Below, in pieces: positions 29,045 through 29,681 of a DNA stretch of 29,681 nt. The stretch is from CAYICL01 sp964361885 (GTDB lineage: Bacteria > Patescibacteriota > Microgenomatia > UBA1400 > CG1-02-47-37). The notes below the pieces were generated by a model. It did no database searches, was not told the DNA's origin, and saw only the letters and a list, made by a program, of their open reading frames with translations. Positions within the stretch are counted from its first letter, which is position 1, and each line of letters opens with the position of its first letter. The translations under genes were made by a program, and so were the position numbers. The stretch spans positions 1 to 29,681 of the forward strand of contig CAYICL010000005.1 of assembly GCA_964361885.1 (NCBI GenBank). Reading direction: 5' to 3'.

Positions 29045-29587
29045 ATGGCCAGTGTGGAAGCACCAAAATTATACCCCGGAGAATATCTCGTTCCCGTTGA
29101 TAGGACAGAACGACACGTCATTGAGAAAACGATTACTTATCTTTATGAATATGGCACTGAAGTCCTTTTGAAAAAAGGTTATGATAATGGTCGCCTCAAA
29201 GTTTCCTTTTTTGATATTGATGACCCAACCTCTTCTGAAGCAGATGCTGTTATAACTATTTTAACCGTTCCCGGACGTCAACTTACACGAAGACCTTTGC
29301 GTTTTTATTGTTCAGAGTCCGGCGTCACCGCTCTGATGTTAGGAGGCGTGAACATCGGCGTTATTCCTGAAGGAGTAATAGTTAGTCCGATAAAACATAA
29401 GAATCAACCATTTAGGCAATTACAAAACCGTGAACCAGAAATAATTGTTGTTAAACTGCTTCACTCCCTTGAGAATCATTTGCCGGTTATTGATGTTGCG
29501 GCAGAAATGTGGCGTCAATGGCAACCCTTACATCATGAAGTCCTAGAACAGCCGCTAAGAGTTTATTGTGCCAGCGTTGCGCTTTAA
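29045..29587 (+). CDS. Hypothetical cassette protein, 180 aa
   Basis: A soluble protein starting MASVEAPKLYPGEYLVPVDR. The first part is helical (HVIEKTITYLYEYGTEVLLKK block), followed by alternating strands (RLKVSFFDIDD, ADAVITILTVPGR, PLRFYCSESGVTALMLG) and a C-terminal helix with repeated PLRxYC wording (PLRFYC at about residue 94, PLRVYC near the end). No family is recognised. The gene is the only one in the 712-bp unit enclosed by 45-bp repeats, and its stop codon TAA is supplied by the first bases of the right repeat. Base use differs slightly from the lipase gene. A captured cassette is the best reading. Confidence 0.62.
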   Translation: MASVEAPKLYPGEYLVPVDRTERHVIEKTITYLYEYGTEVLLKKGYDNGRLKVSFFDIDDPTSSEADAVITILTVPGRQLTRRPLRFYCSESGVTALMLGGVNIGVIPEGVIVSPIKHKNQPFRQLQNREPEIIVVKLLHSLENHLPVIDVAAEMWRQWQPLHHEVLEQPLRVYCASVAL

Positions 29588-29628
29588 TGCTTTAGTTTCC
29601 AGAATAATATCACAAGAATTAAAGTCTA
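29584..29628 (+). repeat. 45-bp perfect direct repeat, right copy
   Basis: Perfect copy of 28872-28916. It overlaps the last 4 nt of the gene at 29045-29587 and continues into AGTGAGTTCTAA, which in the lipase frame gives S-E-F-stop. Confidence 0.92.
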
Positions 29629-29644
29629 GTGAGTTCTAAAACGA

Positions 29645-29668
29645 ATCCGAACAGTACAATGTTCGGAT
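29645..29668. promoter_or_regulatory. 9-bp dyad, possible operator or RNA hairpin
   Basis: ATCCGAACA (29645-29653) and TGTTCGGAT (29660-29668) are perfectly complementary with a 6-nt centre. An ATG (29669-29671, reading M-N-K-K) follows immediately and runs off the window, so the dyad may control a gene that starts at the edge. It resembles CGAAC/GTTCG repressor half-sites, but the 8-nt gap between half-sites is 4 nt longer than in a Gram-positive LexA box. No T-run follows directly, so it is not a typical terminator. Confidence 0.5.
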
Positions 29669-29681
29669 ATGAATAAAAAAC

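Noticed and set aside
29645..29668. LexA-type SOS box
   Set aside because: The half-sites CGAAC and GTTCG are present, but 8 nt lie between them, not the 4 nt of the Gram-positive LexA consensus. Kept only as an unnamed dyad.
1..29681. CRISPR array
   Set aside because: No regularly spaced repeats of 20-40 bp with unique spacers were seen. The only long repeats are the two pairs reported.

Overview
The window most resembles a genome fragment of a candidate-phyla-radiation bacterium (Patescibacteria, probably Microgenomates-like). This rests on lineage impression, not on a marker gene. The supporting signs are moderate GC, dense and overlapping genes, standard stop codons including TGA, many small unplaceable proteins, a large surface-glycan locus, a UPF0182 membrane protein, a tRNA without encoded CCA, and short palindromic or tandem inserts inside coding sequence. 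No ribosomal protein or rRNA is present to settle it.

Layout. Positions 1-5500 are an accessory stretch. It holds a cut-off small gene, an XRE regulator/ImmA-type metalloprotease pair flanked by 27-bp direct repeats, a membrane-anchored thermonuclease, a hypothetical/nucleotidyltransferase pair, several small unknown genes (one frameshifted), and a lone CruF/DUF422-type carotenoid-pathway membrane protein. Positions 5600-8120 carry a ParB-like protein with a winged-helix-like C-terminus, a convergent unknown gene, tRNA-Thr(CGU) and a minimal zinc metallopeptidase whose start lies 5 nt after the tRNA. Positions 8165-11931 carry UPF0182, a 5'-truncated SagB-type nitroreductase remnant and a membrane-anchored Ig-like protein. 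Two diverged tandem paralogues of unknown function follow on the minus strand.

Positions 13002-23622 are one minus-strand run of eleven overlapping or abutting genes. In transcription order they are a histidine phosphatase, GT2, Wzx-type flippase, methyltransferase, GT4, an easily missed 59-aa membrane protein, GT-C, a GT2/GT-C fusion, an N-terminally truncated GT2, another GT-C-like protein, and a Wzy/O-antigen-ligase-like polymerase. Together they look like a lipid-linked glycan assembly, flipping and polymerisation pathway. Next come two paralogous methyltransferases, one with a 66-residue internal deletion, around another GT4. Last is a 990-aa secreted Kelch-propeller/lipase fusion. Its final 45 bp are repeated perfectly 712 bp downstream, enclosing a one-gene insert.

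The main cross-cutting observation is promoter placement. For at least eleven genes a good -10 hexamer ends 6-10 nt before the start codon, usually without a Shine-Dalgarno sequence. That predicts leaderless or nearly leaderless mRNAs. The second is that two short gene cassettes (356-1500 and 28872-29628) are each bounded by direct repeats, as expected for site-specific or homology-based cassette insertion. All readings are by eye; no searches were run.
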